A stretch of 7,102 bases of DNA from positions 1-7,102 of the forward strand of contig CAMJIC010000131.1 of the NCBI GenBank assembly GCA_946405675.1, in the 5' to 3' direction. Positions 6,080 to 7,102 of this stretch are shown one piece after another (position 1 is the stretch's first letter; each line of letters begins with the position of its first letter). A program made the translations under genes and the position numbers. The DNA comes from an uncultured Clostridia bacterium (GTDB lineage: Bacteria > Bacillota > Clostridia > Lachnospirales > Lachnospiraceae). The notes beneath the pieces were generated by a model. The model was not told the origin of the DNA, ran no database searches, and worked only from the letters and a program-made list of their open reading frames with translations.

Positions 6080-7003
6080 TCAAAACTGCCGAATCAATTC
6101 CCGGGCTTCTTCATCGGACAGCAATGCGCCTCTCACATCGACCACTGCCGCTGCGATGCTGTTTGCGCCGCGGACTGCTTCCTCCATTCCGTACCCTCTT
6201 TGAAGCAGGGCGATCACGCTTCCAATATGGCTGTCCCCGGCGCCGATCGTATCTCCGGTTCCTTGCACAGGAACAGGTTCCACCCTGACCGGAGTTTCAC
6301 GGGCAGGGTCAAAAATCAGGCAGCCATTCGAGCCGCATGTCACAAGGACAGTATTCTGCGTCAGGCTGCACAGCTTTTTTCCCGCCTCGCTGGCTGATGC
6401 GGTGCCGGCAAAGCGGAGTGCCTCATCCTGGTTCAGATGAAGGACAGGATGCAGGCTGAGGATCCGTTTCATCCTCCCCTGCGGGATCTGGCATATCCTG
6501 GCGCTTGGGGCGAAAAAGATCCGCCAGGTTTTGTGCCTTTCCAGAAAAGAGAGGATGCTGTCTCCGGTTTTTTCTTCCAGCTCCAGGCCGCATACATATA
6601 CGCTGTCTGTCAGGCGCGCATCTTCACTTTTCTCAAACTGCCGGAACCATTCTTCCTCAAACAGATACTCTGCGCCGTGATAGCACAAAAAGGTCCGCTC
6701 CCCATCCGGCTCTACCAGGCAATAGCAGCATCCGTTCTCGCTCTCAGGCTCCGGACAGGCGCTCCGGATCCCCCTGGCGGTGAGCTGCTGCTTTACGAAT
6801 TGTCCGTATATGCCCTTCCCTATCGGAAGGAAGGGAAGAAAGCCCGCTCCAAAATGCCTCAGGATATCACATACGTTAAACGCGCATCCGCCCAGTGACA
6901 TCTCCTGATGATACAAGTTAATATCCTCGCTTCTGGACGGCAGATGATCCAGCGGGATCACAATATCGCAGACTGCAGATCCGATCACAAGTGTTTTTTT
7001 CAT
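6080..7003 (-). CDS. PfkB/ribokinase-family carbohydrate or nucleoside kinase
   Basis: This 307-residue cytoplasmic kinase transfers the ATP gamma-phosphate to a sugar or nucleoside hydroxyl. Family marks are the first signature region SLGGCAFNV (36-44), the NQDE metal-binding NxxE motif (191-194) and the second signature DTIGAGDSHIG (251-261), with Asp257 as catalytic base in the GAGD anion hole. The length is typical. The first signature differs from classical ribokinase (GGKGAN), so ribose is not assured; a nucleoside or other pentose is equally possible given the neighbouring deoD and nucleoside importer. It holds 13 cysteines, including Cys92, Cys93 and Cys95 close together. The ATG at 7003 follows AGGAGAAAGAGGGG, a purine-rich binding site with AGAGGGG 3 bases upstream, and codons 2-4 form an A-rich run. 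The reading frame stays open to the window edge, but that stretch contains a strong hairpin and is probably untranslated. No clear terminator follows it before the deoD promoter. Confidence 0.9.
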   Translation of the reverse strand: MKKTLVIGSAVCDIVIPLDHLPSRSEDINLYHQEMSLGGCAFNVCDILRHFGAGFLPFLPIGKGIYGQFVKQQLTARGIRSACPEPESENGCCYCLVEPDGERTFLCYHGAEYLFEEEWFRQFEKSEDARLTDSVYVCGLELEEKTGDSILSFLERHKTWRIFFAPSARICQIPQGRMKRILSLHPVLHLNQDEALRFAGTASASEAGKKLCSLTQNTVLVTCGSNGCLIFDPARETPVRVEPVPVQGTGDTIGAGDSHIGSVIALLQRGYGMEEAVRGANSIAAAVVDVRGALLSDEEARELIRQF

Positions 7004-7027
7004 AATCCCCTCTTTCTCCTGAACGTC

Positions 7028-7055
7028 GAAAGGAACCGCTTTCGCGGTTCCTTTC
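7028..7055. terminator. Strong hairpin upstream of the kinase gene, orientation uncertain
   Basis: A perfect 12-bp stem (7028-7039 with 7044-7055) closes a 4-base loop. On the minus strand the loop is GAAA, a stable GNRA tetraloop, but the tail is GACG with no U-tract beyond the stem. On the plus strand the tail is TTTGGG, following the stem-internal CCTTTC. It could be the terminator of a gene beyond the right edge or an attenuator in the kinase leader. No promoter is visible in the 24 bases between it and the kinase ATG. The rest of 7056-7102 shows only a small dyad (7076-7091) and no recognisable gene; all three minus frames are open there. Confidence 0.55.
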
Positions 7056-7102
7056 TTTGGGTAAGTGGAGAAATTCGTCTTCGAAGAGACGATAGACAGT
7101 TG

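Noticed and set aside
6061..6082. GC-rich GCCCGGGGGCC element just after the kinase stop, as a terminator
   Set aside because: It can form only a 4-bp stem with a 2-base loop and has no adjacent U-tract.
1..7102. CRISPR array, tRNA or rRNA genes, insertion sequence or phage genes
   Set aside because: There are no regularly spaced repeats, no cloverleaf or rRNA-like segments and no transposase or integrase motifs; the window is filled by six ordinary metabolic and transport genes.

Overview
The window reads as a moderately GC-rich (judged by eye) Bacillota chromosome, most likely a clostridial or Lachnospiraceae-type gut anaerobe. This rests on strong AGGAGG-type ribosome binding sites, a consensus TATAAT promoter and intrinsic terminator hairpins. 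Family and genus cannot be fixed from the sequence alone. All six genes lie on the minus strand, so the transcription order runs from high to low coordinates. The larger plus-strand open frames are antisense shadows.

From upstream to downstream the layout is as follows. A hairpin-bearing leader (7004-7102) precedes a PfkB/ribokinase-family kinase (6080-7003). An intergenic region (5881-6079) carries a good sigma-70/SigA-type promoter with dyad-symmetry elements, ahead of deoD, the hexameric purine nucleoside phosphorylase (5173-5880). A 277-base, strongly structured leader (4896-5172) follows. Next is a BMP/PnrA-family nucleoside-binding protein (3828-4895), then a 140-base spacer with three hairpins, one of them terminator-like. 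The double-domain ABC ATPase (2143-3687) and two BPD_transp_2 permeases (1058-2146 and 138-1061) come last. ATPase and permeases are joined by two 4-base ATGA stop/start overlaps. A strong terminator (51-86) closes the unit.

Together the genes describe purine nucleoside scavenging. The BMP protein binds the nucleoside outside the cell and the ABC importer, of the same architecture as B. subtilis NupNOPQ, moves it in. DeoD then splits it with phosphate to a free base and (deoxy)ribose-1-phosphate. The PfkB kinase may phosphorylate a nucleoside or pentose, but its substrate is not readable from the sequence. No phosphopentomutase or deoxyribose-phosphate aldolase is in the window.

No clearly new system is present. 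The points most worth a second look are the competing RNA helices in the bmp leader, the leaky-terminator arrangement between bmp and the transporter genes, the missing lipobox on the binding protein, and the dyads over the deoD promoter.
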